NCBI GenBank assembly: GCA_036015235.1 | Contig: CP107926.1 | Span: forward strand, 6,881,501-6,945,500 | Direction of reading: 5' to 3' | DNA: 64,000 nucleotides | Source of the DNA: Streptomyces sp. NBC_00433 | Lineage (GTDB): Bacteria > Actinomycetota > Actinomycetes > Streptomycetales > Streptomycetaceae | Part shown: in pieces, positions 44,997-53,265 of the stretch | Layout: each line of letters opens with the position of its first letter | Position numbering within the stretch: position 1 is the stretch's first letter | Notes under the pieces: generated by a model | The model's database searches: none | The model's input: the letters and a program-made list of their open reading frames with translations, nothing else | What the model was told of the DNA's origin: nothing | Program-made: the position numbers and the translations under genes

Positions 44997-45046
44997 CCGC
45001 CGCCGGCCCCGGGAAGCGGGGATGTGGGCATGGGGACCGGCGGCGG
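44997..45046 (-). terminator. Hairpin between malG and aglA
   Basis: CCGCCGCCGGCCCC (44997-45010) pairs with GGGG and CCGGCGGCGG (45032-45046), a 14-bp stem with one bulge. It may end the malEFG transcript or attenuate aglA. Confidence 0.55.
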
Positions 45047-45096
45047 AGTGCTGTGGGGTGGAGCGTTACGGAAGGCTGCGCGGCGTCATGGGCCGG

Positions 45097-45987
45097 TCAG
45101 CCCTTGAGGCTGCCGGCGGTCAGGCCGGACATGATGTTGCGCTGGAAGAGCAGGAAGATCAGCAGGGTCGGCAGCGCGGAGATGGCGAGCGCGGCGATGA
45201 GCACGTTCTGCGGTACGCCCTGCGAGAGCGAGTTGATGCCGATGTTGATCGGCTGCTTGGCCGGGTCGGGCTCCACCAGCATCGGCCAGAGGAAGTCCTT
45301 CCAGACGTTGACCACGGCGAAGATCGACACCACACCGAGGATCGGCCGGGACATCGGCAGCACGATCGACAGCAGGGTGCGCATCGGCCCGGCCCCGTCG
45401 ATGGCCGCCGCGGCCATCAGGTCGTTCGGGATCGAGTCGAAGAACCGTTTGAGCAGGAAGATGTTGAAGCCGTTGGCCACCGTCGGCAGCCAGATCGCCC
45501 AGGGGTGGTTGATCAGGTTGAGGTGCAGCAGCGGCAGGTCGAGCACCGTCATGTACTGCGGGATGATCAGCACCGCCGACGGGATCATCAGGGTGGCCAG
45601 CATCGCGCCGAGCACCACGTTGCCCATCACCGGGCGCAGCTTGGACAGCGCGTAGGCGGCCGACACGTCGAAGACCAGCTGGAAGGCCAGCGCGCCGAAG
45701 GCGTAGTAGAAGGTGTTCCACAGCAGCTTGGCGAGCTTGAGCTGGGTCCACGCCGTCTTGTAGTTGGCCGGGTGGGAGTCCTTGGGCACCAGGGTCGGCG
45801 GGTTCTGCACCACCTCGTGCACGGACTTGAAGCCGCTGGTGATCATCCAGTAGAGCGGTCCGACGAAGACCAGCGTGAAGACCACGAGCACCACGGACAG
45901 CACGGTCCAGTAGACGACCTTTCCCCGGGGCCTCGCCAGGGTCGCGGACGAGATCAGCGTCCGGTTCGCGGTAGAGAAATCTGCCAT
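45097..45987 (-). CDS. malG: Maltose/maltodextrin ABC transporter permease (MalG-like)
   Basis: A 296-residue permease with six helices. The EAA motif is seen as DLMAAAAIDGAGPMRTLLSIVLPMSRP. It pairs with MalF and, for energy, presumably a shared MsiK-type ATPase encoded elsewhere, since no ATPase gene is present here. ATG 45987 lies 14 nt after the malF stop. Gene order malE-malF-malG-aglA is that of the Streptomyces maltose locus. Confidence 0.9.
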   Translation of the reverse strand: MADFSTANRTLISSATLARPRGKVVYWTVLSVVLVVFTLVFVGPLYWMITSGFKSVHEVVQNPPTLVPKDSHPANYKTAWTQLKLAKLLWNTFYYAFGALAFQLVFDVSAAYALSKLRPVMGNVVLGAMLATLMIPSAVLIIPQYMTVLDLPLLHLNLINHPWAIWLPTVANGFNIFLLKRFFDSIPNDLMAAAAIDGAGPMRTLLSIVLPMSRPILGVVSIFAVVNVWKDFLWPMLVEPDPAKQPINIGINSLSQGVPQNVLIAALAISALPTLLIFLLFQRNIMSGLTAGSLKG

Positions 45988-46001
45988 GATCGTGATCCGT
46001 C

Positions 46002-46955
46002 CTAGTCGCTGTTCCGGTTGATCCGCGCGTACAGGCCGGAGAATCCGGCGAGCACCAGGAGCAGGAAGAGGCCGAGCGCGGCCGCGCCACCGAAGTTGTT
46101 GTAGTGGTAGCCGTACTGGTAGACCATGTAGACCACGGTCATCGTGGAATTCTCGGGACCGTTTCCGCCGGCCATCAGGAAGACGTTGGTGAATTCCTGC
46201 ATGGTCGCCACGATCTGCAGCAGCAGCATCAGCGAGAGGACCAGCCTCGTCTGCGGGATCGTCACGTGCCAGATCTTGCTCCACAGGCCCGCGCCGTCCA
46301 GGTCGGCGGCCTCGTACAGCTCACCGGGTATGTTCTGCAGCGCCGCCAGGTAGATCAGCGTGGCGCTGCCCATGCTCATCCACGTCGCCGCGACGACCAC
46401 CGAGATCAGTGCGGTGTGCGACGAGTCGAGCCACTGTGACGTCGGCAGGTGGAATATCTTGAGAATGCGGTTGAACAGGCCGTATTCGGGGTTGTAGAAG
46501 TACTTGAAAAGCAGTGCGCCCGCCACCGGCGGGAGCATGACGGGCAAATACACCAGGATGCGCAGATAGGCCCGTGCGTGCCGCAGTTCGTTGAGCAGGA
46601 TCGCGACGAGGAAGGGCACCGCGAAGCCGAGCAGCAGGGCGTAGAGCGTGAACATCCCGGTGTTCTTCCACGCCGTCCAGAAGTACGGGTCGTGGTAGAC
46701 GGTCTTGATGTTCTTGAACCCGACCCAGCTGGTCACACCGCGCTTGGTCGACTGGAAGCTCATGATGAACTCCCGGACCATCGGATACCACGAGAAGAAC
46801 CCGAAGCAGAGGATCGCCCCGATCAGGAACCCGTAGGCCTGGACGTTCTGGCTCAGTTTGCGGCTGATGCCGCCCCGGCCGCCTCGGGCCCGAGGACCTG
46901 CGGCGCGCCCGGCGTGGCGCCTGGTTGTTTTGTCGGGGACGGTCGTCGCCGCCAT
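46002..46955 (-). CDS. malF: Maltose/maltodextrin ABC transporter permease (MalF-like)
   Basis: A 317-residue permease with six helices after a basic N terminus. The EAA loop reads ELYEAADLDGAGLWSKIWHV. It forms the membrane channel with MalG. It has the short form without the large periplasmic P2 loop of E. coli MalF, normal for Gram-positive sugar transporters. It starts at ATG 46955, after the hairpin that follows malE. Confidence 0.9.
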   Translation of the reverse strand: MAATTVPDKTTRRHAGRAAGPRARGGRGGISRKLSQNVQAYGFLIGAILCFGFFSWYPMVREFIMSFQSTKRGVTSWVGFKNIKTVYHDPYFWTAWKNTGMFTLYALLLGFAVPFLVAILLNELRHARAYLRILVYLPVMLPPVAGALLFKYFYNPEYGLFNRILKIFHLPTSQWLDSSHTALISVVVAATWMSMGSATLIYLAALQNIPGELYEAADLDGAGLWSKIWHVTIPQTRLVLSLMLLLQIVATMQEFTNVFLMAGGNGPENSTMTVVYMVYQYGYHYNNFGGAAALGLFLLLVLAGFSGLYARINRNSD

Positions 46956-46996
46956 GAAGGCTCCTCGGCTGGAAGCGGTGCGTGAGTTCCGTGCCG

Positions 46997-47029
46997 CCGC
47001 GGGGGCCGGTCGCCGACCGGCCCCCGCGG
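46997..47029 (-). terminator. Intercistronic hairpin between malE and malF
   Basis: CCGCGGGGGCCGGTC (46997-47011) and GACCGGCCCCCGCGG (47015-47029) form a perfect 15-bp stem with a 3-nt loop, 14 nt after the malE stop. It probably protects or terminates part of the malE transcript so that more binding protein than permease is made. Confidence 0.65.
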
Positions 47030-47042
47030 GGGGGCTGCGCTG

Positions 47043-48446
47043 TTACTGGCCGGCGGCCAGCAGCTGGTTCGCCTGCGTCTCCGCGGACGAGAGCAGCTTG
47101 CTGATGTCGGCGCTCTTGTTGCTGAGGACGCCGGACATCACGGTGTCGAGCACGGTGTAGAGCTTCTGCGCGTTCGGCGGCTCACCCTTGACCGGGACCT
47201 GCGCGTCCACGTAGGACTTGTAGTTCGCCACCGGGACGGTCGCGTACTGGGTCTTGTCCGCGGTGTCCGTGGCCTTGGACTGGCCGGTGAAGAAGAAGGG
47301 CTGCGGCAGGCCGACCGGGATGCCGTCGGTCTTGTTGCGCGCGTAGTTGAACTGGCCCTTCTTCAGGGTCAGGAACTTGAAGTTGATCCAGGCGATGCCG
47401 GCCTTGATCTGGTCCGGGGAGTCCGACTTCTTGAAGAAGTAGTCGTTGCCGCCCATCAGCGAGGTCTTGCCGCCGGGGATCGGCGCCATGCCCAGGTCGT
47501 TGAAGTTGGAACCGTACTGCTGGACCATCAGCTGGATGTCGTCGGGCGCGGCGAGGTACATGCCGATCTGGCCCGCGCCCATCGCCTTCTGGCTCTCGCC
47601 CCACGCCTTGCCGGCACTGGACGGCATGGAGTTGTCCACCCAGCGCATGTCGTGGATGGTCTGCAGGATCGAGGTGGCCTCGGGGCCGTTGAAGGCCGCC
47701 TTGGTGCCGTCGTCGCTGACCACGTTGTTGCCCGCGCCGTAAAGCGCCGAAGTCAGGTGCCAGCCGCCCTGGTTGCCCGCGCCGTACTCGAAGAAGCCGT
47801 GGATGCCCTTGCTGCCGAGCTTGTCCTGGATGGCCTTGGCGTCGGTGCGGATCTCGTCCCACGTGGTCGGCGGCTTGTCGGGGTCGAGGCCGGCGTCCTT
47901 GAAGATCTTGCGGTTGTAGACCAGGCCCATCGAGTAGTTCGTCGTCGGGAGGCCGTAGAGCTTGCCGTCGTCCTTCAGGATCGCCAGGACGTTGGGGTCG
48001 ATGTCCTTGAGGTTCGGCACCGTCTTGTCATTGACGTAGCCGGTGATGTCGGCGGCCTGGCCGGCGTCGAGGACCTGGTTGAGGTCCGTGACGTAGCTGT
48101 AGAAGACGTCGGTCTCGGACGAGCCCTGCAGTTGGGCGGTGAACTTGTCCGTGTCCTCGCAGGGGAACGTGTCCTTGCTGTTGATGGTCACGTTCGGGTA
48201 CGTCTTGTGGAACTCGGCGATGTCGTCCAGCCACTGCTTGCGCTCGGGCTTCTTGGTGGTGGGCGGCATGCAGTCGACGCTGATCGTCACCTTGGTCTTC
48301 GGGTCCAAGGGCGTACCGGCGCTGGAGCTGCTCGCCTTGCTGCCGCCGTCGTCCTTCTTGTCGCTGGAGGAACATGCGGCACCGGTCAATCCGATGCCTG
48401 CGACCAGCGCGACTGCCACCAGTCTGCGGTAGCGGATTCTGCTCAT
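47043..48446 (-). CDS. malE: Maltose/maltodextrin-binding lipoprotein (ABC transporter solute-binding protein)
   Basis: A 467-residue binding protein. The signal MSRIRYRRLVAVALVAG ends at a lipobox with Cys 25. The mature part is a class B sugar-binding fold (SVDCMPPTTKKPERKQWLDD, DVFYSYVTDLNQ, FEYGAGNQGGWHLT). AAGGG lies 8 nt before ATG 48446. It is 467 residues, in the family range. It captures maltose or maltodextrins outside the cell for MalFG. It lies next to malR, whose product probably controls it. Confidence 0.9.
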   Translation of the reverse strand: MSRIRYRRLVAVALVAGIGLTGAACSSSDKKDDGGSKASSSSAGTPLDPKTKVTISVDCMPPTTKKPERKQWLDDIAEFHKTYPNVTINSKDTFPCEDTDKFTAQLQGSSETDVFYSYVTDLNQVLDAGQAADITGYVNDKTVPNLKDIDPNVLAILKDDGKLYGLPTTNYSMGLVYNRKIFKDAGLDPDKPPTTWDEIRTDAKAIQDKLGSKGIHGFFEYGAGNQGGWHLTSALYGAGNNVVSDDGTKAAFNGPEATSILQTIHDMRWVDNSMPSSAGKAWGESQKAMGAGQIGMYLAAPDDIQLMVQQYGSNFNDLGMAPIPGGKTSLMGGNDYFFKKSDSPDQIKAGIAWINFKFLTLKKGQFNYARNKTDGIPVGLPQPFFFTGQSKATDTADKTQYATVPVANYKSYVDAQVPVKGEPPNAQKLYTVLDTVMSGVLSNKSADISKLLSSAETQANQLLAAGQ

Positions 48447-48584
48447 GATCAAACCCTTCCCCTGAACCACTGCGCGTCTTTGGACTGCGATCTGGGACCC
48501 CCGCGGCGCATGATGCACTTGATGTCCGGCGCAGGTGCGCGCCACCGTCTCGGGTTGGCTCAACGTACTTAACCCGATAGATGT

Positions 48585-48614
48585 CCGCAAGATGTCGCGT
48601 GAATTTCGCAAAGA
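48585..48614 (-). promoter_or_regulatory. Candidate MalR sites upstream of malE
   Basis: On the minus strand TCTTTGCG (near 48607-48614) and TCTTGCGG (48585-48592) form two similar direct half-sites. They resemble the CTTGC motif of the malR palindrome. The 300-bp gap 48447-48746 also shows a possible promoter region and no supportable gene. Confidence 0.45.
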
Positions 48615-48746
48615 CACGACTCGGTCACGACCGCCCGCTGTGCTGATCACGCTGCGGAGACGACTGAGCGCGCAGGTCCACCGCGCCGGGGCCCGGCACG
48701 GTGAGCTGCGCGCTCTGCTTCGCGGACGGCCGCGGAGGGGTCCTCG

Positions 48747-49772
48747 CTAGGCGTTCGTACGGGCCTCCGGGTGCGGGATACGGGCGGGGTGCGGGGCGGG
48801 TCCGGTGGAACCGCGTACTACCAGCTCGGGCTCGAAGAACAGCTCGTCGTGGTCGACCGAGGCGCCGCTGATCTCCCCCGCCAGCAGGTCCACCGCGGCC
48901 CGGCCCATCGCCTCGATCGGCTGCCGCACGGTCGTCAGCGGCGGCTCGGTGCAATTCATCAGCGACGAGTCGTCGTAACCGATCACCGAGACATCGTCCG
49001 GCACCGAGAGCCGCCGTCGGCGGGCGGCCCTGATGGTGCCGAGCGCCAGCAGGTCGGAGGCGCAGATGAAGGCCGTGATGCCGCGCGCCAGCAGCCTGCT
49101 CGCCGCCGCCTGGCCGCCCTCCAGGGTGAAGAGGGCGTGCTCCACGGTGACCGACGGGTCCACCCTGCGGGCGGCGGCCAGTTTGCGGCGGGACGGCACG
49201 TGGTCGGGCGGGCCGAGCACCAGGGCTATCCGCTGGTGGCCCAGCGAGATCAGGTGGTTCATCGCCTGCTCGACGGCCACCGCGTCGTCGCAGGAGACCC
49301 GCGGGAAGTCCAGATGGTCGATCGCCGCGTTCATCAGCACGGTCGGCAGGTTGCGCTCCGCGAGCCGTGCGTAGTGGTCGTGCGGTGACTCGGCCTGGGC
49401 GTAGAGCCCGCCGAAGAAGACGACGCCGGAGACATGCTGCTGGAGCAGCAATTCCACGTAATCCGCCTCGGAGACGCCGCCCGCGGTCTGGGTGCACAGC
49501 ACCGGGGTGAAGCCCTGCTGTGCGAGTGCGCCACCGACCACCTCCGCGAAAGCGGGGAAGATCGGGTTCTGCAGCTCGGGCATGACCATGCCGACCAGCC
49601 GGGCGCGTTCGCCCCGCAGCTGGGTGGGCCGTTCGTATCCGAGCACGTCAAGGGCGGTGAGGACCGCGGCCCGGGTAGCGTCGGAGACGCCGGGCTTTCC
49701 GTTCAGCACCCGGCTGACCGTGGCCTCGCTCACCCCGACCTTCTTTGCCACCTCGGCAAGTCGTCGTGTCAT
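48747..49772 (-). CDS. malR: LacI-family maltose regulator
   Basis: A 341-residue repressor. The N-terminal helix-turn-helix reads RLAEVAKKVGVSEATVSRVL, with a hinge NGKPGVSDATR. The C-terminal sugar-binding domain is periplasmic-binding-like (GMVMPELQNPIFP, SVIGYDDSSL). In Streptomyces MalR represses malEFG and aglA unless maltose is present. ATG 49772 has no Shine-Dalgarno and is 7 nt from a TAGAAT box. It overlaps a perfect palindrome in its own promoter, so it likely represses itself. Confidence 0.92.
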   Translation of the reverse strand: MTRRLAEVAKKVGVSEATVSRVLNGKPGVSDATRAAVLTALDVLGYERPTQLRGERARLVGMVMPELQNPIFPAFAEVVGGALAQQGFTPVLCTQTAGGVSEADYVELLLQQHVSGVVFFGGLYAQAESPHDHYARLAERNLPTVLMNAAIDHLDFPRVSCDDAVAVEQAMNHLISLGHQRIALVLGPPDHVPSRRKLAAARRVDPSVTVEHALFTLEGGQAAASRLLARGITAFICASDLLALGTIRAARRRRLSVPDDVSVIGYDDSSLMNCTEPPLTTVRQPIEAMGRAAVDLLAGEISGASVDHDELFFEPELVVRGSTGPAPHPARIPHPEARTNA

Positions 49773-49779
49773 GGCGTCG

Positions 49780-49785
49780 ATTCTA
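49780..49785 (-). promoter_or_regulatory. -10 box of malR (leaderless)
   Basis: TAGAAT, then CGACGCC, then ATG 49772 on the minus strand. Confidence 0.5.
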
Positions 49786-49795
49786 GTACAGCAGG

Positions 49796-49834
49796 CGCAA
49801 GATTCTTGCGGTGATTTTGCGGAATCTCTGCAAG
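49796..49834. promoter_or_regulatory. MalR-type operator upstream of malR
   Basis: CGCAAGATTCTTGCG (49796-49810) is a perfect palindrome of 7+1+7 bases. A second heptamer CTGCAAG (49828-49834; CTTGCAG on the minus strand), the form known for Streptomyces MalR sites, lies 17 bp away. The first site overlaps the expected -35 position of malR. Confidence 0.65.
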
Positions 49835-50022
49835 TCATCCAAATTTTGCGAAACCTGGTCGACATATTGCTGCGTCAGGTCGCGATCCCTGGGCGTCGCT
49901 CGTCACACCGGCGACTCCCGTCAGAAGGGACCCCCCACCGCGTGGACACCGGACGTCGCACTTCTGCCTGGCTCGCCTCGGCGACCGCCGCCGCCCGCCG
50001 TCGCGGTGGGTGGGCCGGCGGT

Positions 50023-50877
50023 TCAGCGCTGCCGCGGCACCCGGGACCCGGCCGGCCCGCGGGGGGCGCGGGCGGAGCCGCCGCCGTCGCGCAGGTGGAG
50101 GGCCCGCACCGCGATCTCGGTCGCGAACCGCTCGTCGGGATGGGCCAGTTGCTGGCCGAAGGCCCGCTCCAGGATGCGCATCCGGTAGCGGACCGTCTGC
50201 GGGTGGACGCCCAGCTGCTCGGCGATCTGCGCCGCGGTGCCCCGGGTGGTCAGCCAGATCCGCAGCGTGTCGAGGAGCCTGGCCTGCTGGGCGGGCGTCA
50301 GCGCGGCCAGCGGCGCCAGGTACCTGGCGGCCATCTGGTCGGCGAGCGCCTGGTCGCTCAGCAGCCACAGCGGCAGCAGGTGGTCCTCGCCGAGCAGCAG
50401 CGACCCGCCCGACACCGCCCCGGCGCCGGCCAGCGCGAGGGTGTGCCTCGCCCAGCGCAGCGAGTCCGCCGCCTCGCCCAGCCCGGTGGTCAGCCCGACC
50501 GCGGCCCGGCAGCCGCCGAGCGCCTCCTCGACGCAGGCGCGGCGGTCCTCGGTCAGCGGCCCTGGCACCAGCAGATACGGCTCGGGGTCGGCTAAGTCCT
50601 GGAGTATGTCCGCGTCCAGGGCCTGGCGGCGCGGCCGGGTGCCCGGGGCGAGCGCCACCATGGTCACCTCGTCGGGCAGCCGCCAGGCGCAGTGCTCCGC
50701 CAGCTCCGCCAGCGCGCTGCGGGCCACCGCCGTGCCCCCTAAGATCCGGCGCAGCAGCCGCCGGCGCCGGTTGTCGGGCTCCTCGCCGAGTTCGGCCAGG
50801 GCCTGCACGTAGCCTTCGTGGGAGAGTTCGGCCAGGTCGCCCATGTAGGCGAAGAGCGCGTCGGCGAAGGTGAGCAT
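50023..50877 (-). CDS. PucR-type transcriptional regulator, N-terminally truncated
   Basis: A 284-residue protein. The C-terminal helix-turn-helix is TAAQIAEQLGVHPQTVRYRMR. It begins MLTFADALFAYMGDLAELSHEGY, which in family members follows about 100-150 residues of N-terminal domain; typical length is about 380-420. Just upstream the frame is only Ala/Arg filler. A truncated Mce-associated gene begins within 15 bp in the other direction. Thus the first part of both genes seems to have been deleted. The shortened protein may still be made from ATG 50877. Confidence 0.72.
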   Translation of the reverse strand: MLTFADALFAYMGDLAELSHEGYVQALAELGEEPDNRRRRLLRRILGGTAVARSALAELAEHCAWRLPDEVTMVALAPGTRPRRQALDADILQDLADPEPYLLVPGPLTEDRRACVEEALGGCRAAVGLTTGLGEAADSLRWARHTLALAGAGAVSGGSLLLGEDHLLPLWLLSDQALADQMAARYLAPLAALTPAQQARLLDTLRIWLTTRGTAAQIAEQLGVHPQTVRYRMRILERAFGQQLAHPDERFATEIAVRALHLRDGGGSARAPRGPAGSRVPRQR

Positions 50878-50885
50878 GAAGGCCG

Positions 50886-51161
50886 CCGCTGCACGACCGG
50901 ATGGCCGGCACCCACACCGCGGACGCCGCCACCCTCAGGCAGTCGGGCACGTCCACCCGGGGCACCGTCACCGACGCGGCGGTCACCGAACTGGACACCA
51001 GGGCGGGTACGGCCAAGCTCATCGCCACCGTCCAGGTCCAGGTCACCCCGGCCGCGGGCGCGGCCACCACCGACCGCAAACGCTTCGAGGCGGGCCTGTC
51101 CCGCACCGCCGGCGGCTGGAAGCTCACCGCGCTCACCGCGGTCCCCGTCGGGTCGAGTTGA
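50886..51161 (+). pseudogene. 5'-truncated Mce-associated membrane protein
   Basis: The frame from 50886 reads PLHDRMAGTHTAD and ends TAGGWKLTALTAVPVGSS. It aligns without gaps to the C-terminal half of the protein at 51832 (VTELDT at the same spacing, TRTADGWKLSAL). Homology runs upstream of ATG 50901, to about Leu-His at 50889, and stops at the TGA at 50877. So the signal/membrane half is missing and ATG 50901 is not a true start. The remaining 91 codons are intact. Confidence 0.7.
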
Positions 51162-51181
51162 GAGCGGAGGAGGGATCCCGG

Positions 51182-51820
51182 ATGACAGCGACCGAGCACA
51201 CGGCGGAAGCGGCAGCCGAAGCCGACGTCGAAGCGGAGACCGACACCGGCGCGGACACCGAAGCCGGTGAACGCGCCCCCTGGTGGGGGCGGTTGCCGCG
51301 CCCGCGGCTGCCCGGCTTCGTGCGGCGCGACCCGCGCCGGGCCGCCGCCGTCGCGGTGATCGCCGCACTGGTCCTGACCGGCGGCGGATTCGGCTACGCG
51401 GCCCAGCAGTCGAAGGACCCCGGCGCGGCACGCAACCACGCGCTCACCGACGCCGAGGCCACCAGCCGGCTCACCGGTGACGTCAGCGACGCGCTCAGCC
51501 GGATCTTCGCCTACACCCCCGACGACACCCGGTCCACCGCCCAGGCCGCCCACGACCTGCTGGAGGGCGCCGCGGCCCGGCAGTACCGGCAGCTCTTCAC
51601 GCAGATCCGGCGGCAGGTCGCCGACCAGCGGCTCACCCTCAGCACCCGGGTGGTGCGGGCCGGCGTCGTCTCGCTGACCGGCGACCGCGCCCGGCTGCTG
51701 GTCTTCCTCGACCAGACCGCCCAGCGCGCCGCCGCCGCCACCAGCGCGGCCGCCCAACTCTCGGTGTCCGCCCACCTGGTCGGCGGCCACTGGCGGATCA
51801 CCGACCTCAAGGCCCGGTAG
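51182..51820 (+). CDS. Mce-associated membrane protein
   Basis: A 212-residue protein. An acidic, Ala-rich cytoplasmic start is followed by one membrane helix (about residues 58-75, AAAVAVIAALVLTGGGF) and an exported NTF2-like domain (ALSRIFAYTPDDT, YRQLFTQIRRQV, LLVFLDQTAQ, GGHWRITDLK). Mce-associated proteins accompany mce lipid importers in actinobacteria. GGAGGAGGGA lies 9 nt before ATG 51182. It is followed by two more members. No mce or yrbE genes remain nearby. Confidence 0.8.
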   Translation: MTATEHTAEAAAEADVEAETDTGADTEAGERAPWWGRLPRPRLPGFVRRDPRRAAAVAVIAALVLTGGGFGYAAQQSKDPGAARNHALTDAEATSRLTGDVSDALSRIFAYTPDDTRSTAQAAHDLLEGAAARQYRQLFTQIRRQVADQRLTLSTRVVRAGVVSLTGDRARLLVFLDQTAQRAAAATSAAAQLSVSAHLVGGHWRITDLKAR

Positions 51821-51831
51821 GAGAAGCCCAG

Positions 51832-52407
51832 ATGGCACCCAAGCAATCCACCCTCCGGCGGCGCCCGCTCCTCGCGGTGGCGCTCACCCTCGTGGTGGCC
51901 GCGGCCCTCGCCGCCGCGCTGACCGGCTGGTCCTGGTACAGCGCCGCCCACGACGGCGACACCGCCTTCGCCCGTGACCGCGACACCGTACTGGCCGCGG
52001 GCGAGCAGGCCGTACAGAACCTCAACACCCTGGACCACGGCGACCTCGACCACGGCCTGGACATCTGGGAGGACTCCACCACCGGCGACCTGCACACCCA
52101 ACTCACCCAGGGCCGGGCCGACTTCGCCAAGCAGGTGCAGCAGGCCCGGACGGTCAGCACCGCCAAGGTGCTCTCCGGCGCGGTCACCGAGCTGGACACC
52201 AGGACCGGCAAGGCAAGCGTGATGGTCGCGCTGCGGATCACCGTCCGGGCGCCCGAGGCCAAGCCCGCGGTCAAGGAGAGCCGGATGCTCGGCGAGCTGA
52301 CCAGGACCGCCGACGGCTGGAAGCTCAGCGCACTCGGCCAGGCCCCGACGGGCGACAGCGCCCCCGCCCCGGCCACCACGGCTCCGCAGCCGACCGCGAG
52401 CCACTGA
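51832..52407 (+). CDS. Mce-associated membrane protein
   Basis: A 191-residue protein with a basic start, one membrane helix (residues 12-33, LLAVALTLVVAAALAAALTG) and an outer domain (TLDHGDLDHGLDIWEDSTTG, VTELDT, TRTADGWKLSALGQ) with a Pro/Thr-rich tail. It begins 11 nt after the previous stop, so the three genes form an operon. It is closely related to the truncated gene at 50886. Confidence 0.8.
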   Translation: MAPKQSTLRRRPLLAVALTLVVAAALAAALTGWSWYSAAHDGDTAFARDRDTVLAAGEQAVQNLNTLDHGDLDHGLDIWEDSTTGDLHTQLTQGRADFAKQVQQARTVSTAKVLSGAVTELDTRTGKASVMVALRITVRAPEAKPAVKESRMLGELTRTADGWKLSALGQAPTGDSAPAPATTAPQPTASH

Positions 52408-52434
52408 CGCCGTACGTGAGAGGACCGACGCGCC

Positions 52435-53136
52435 ATGTCGACCACCCGTCATCTGATCAACCGGCAGCGCAGGCTGGCCGCGGTGTCCGCGGCGGCGGAG
52501 GAGCGGACGGGCGAGCGTACGGTACGCGGCGGCCAGGCGCCGGCGCCGGCCCGTACACGTACCCGCCCCGCCGCCTCCGCGGCCACCGCCGACGCGGCGG
52601 AGCCGAAGCGCGCCGCCCGCCGCCCGCTGCCCGTCGCCGTCACGCTGCTCGCGGTGCTGGCCGTGCTGCTCGGCGGCTTCGCCGCGTTCGCCGCGAGCCG
52701 GGCCGCCGCCCTGCACGACACGGTCGCCGCCCACAACACCGCGCTGACCGACACCCCCGCCACCAGCGAGGTCAAGGGCCGGATCGCCGAGGCGGTGAAC
52801 GCCGTCTTCTCCTACGACTACGCCGACACGGCCCGCACCGACGCCGCCGCGCGCCGGCTGCTCACCGGAAAGGCCGTACAGCAGTACGCGGGCATGCTCG
52901 CCGAGGTGCGCGCCCAGGCCCCCGCGGAGAAACTGGTGCTGACCACGACGGTCACCGACACCGGCGTCGAGTCGGTCGACGGCGACCGGGCGCGGGTGCT
53001 GGTCTTCGCCGACCAGCGCAACACCAGCACCGCCGAGGCGGGCGCGGGCAGCACCTACGCCGCCGCCATGTTCGCGGTGGACGCCGTTCACCAGGGCGGC
53101 ATCTGGAAGATCGCCACGATCGACACCTTCGGCTGA
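52435..53136 (+). CDS. Mce-associated membrane protein
   Basis: A 233-residue protein. About 60 Ala/Arg-rich residues precede one membrane helix (PLPVAVTLLAVLAVLLGGF) and an outer domain like that of the gene at 51182 (AVFSYDYADTARTD, LLTGKAVQQYAGM, VLVFADQRNTST, GGIWKIATIDTFG). It ends the remaining mce-associated operon. Roles in lipid import are known for the family as a whole; here the importer is missing. Confidence 0.8.
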   Translation: MSTTRHLINRQRRLAAVSAAAEERTGERTVRGGQAPAPARTRTRPAASAATADAAEPKRAARRPLPVAVTLLAVLAVLLGGFAAFAASRAAALHDTVAAHNTALTDTPATSEVKGRIAEAVNAVFSYDYADTARTDAAARRLLTGKAVQQYAGMLAEVRAQAPAEKLVLTTTVTDTGVESVDGDRARVLVFADQRNTSTAEAGAGSTYAAAMFAVDAVHQGGIWKIATIDTFG

Positions 53137-53265
53137 GACCTCCCAGCGGGCACTATGGGGGTGAGCCGCGACTGCAACGCACCCGAAACGGTGTGATGCA
53201 ATGCTCATGATCCCCGCCCGGGACCAGGCGGGGGAGCGGTGCCTGATCGGCGAGGATGGATGGAT

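Noticed and set aside
50901..51161. ATG 50901 as the start of a small 86-residue gene
   Set aside because: Homology to the neighbouring Mce-associated protein continues upstream of this ATG, so it is an internal Met of a truncated gene.
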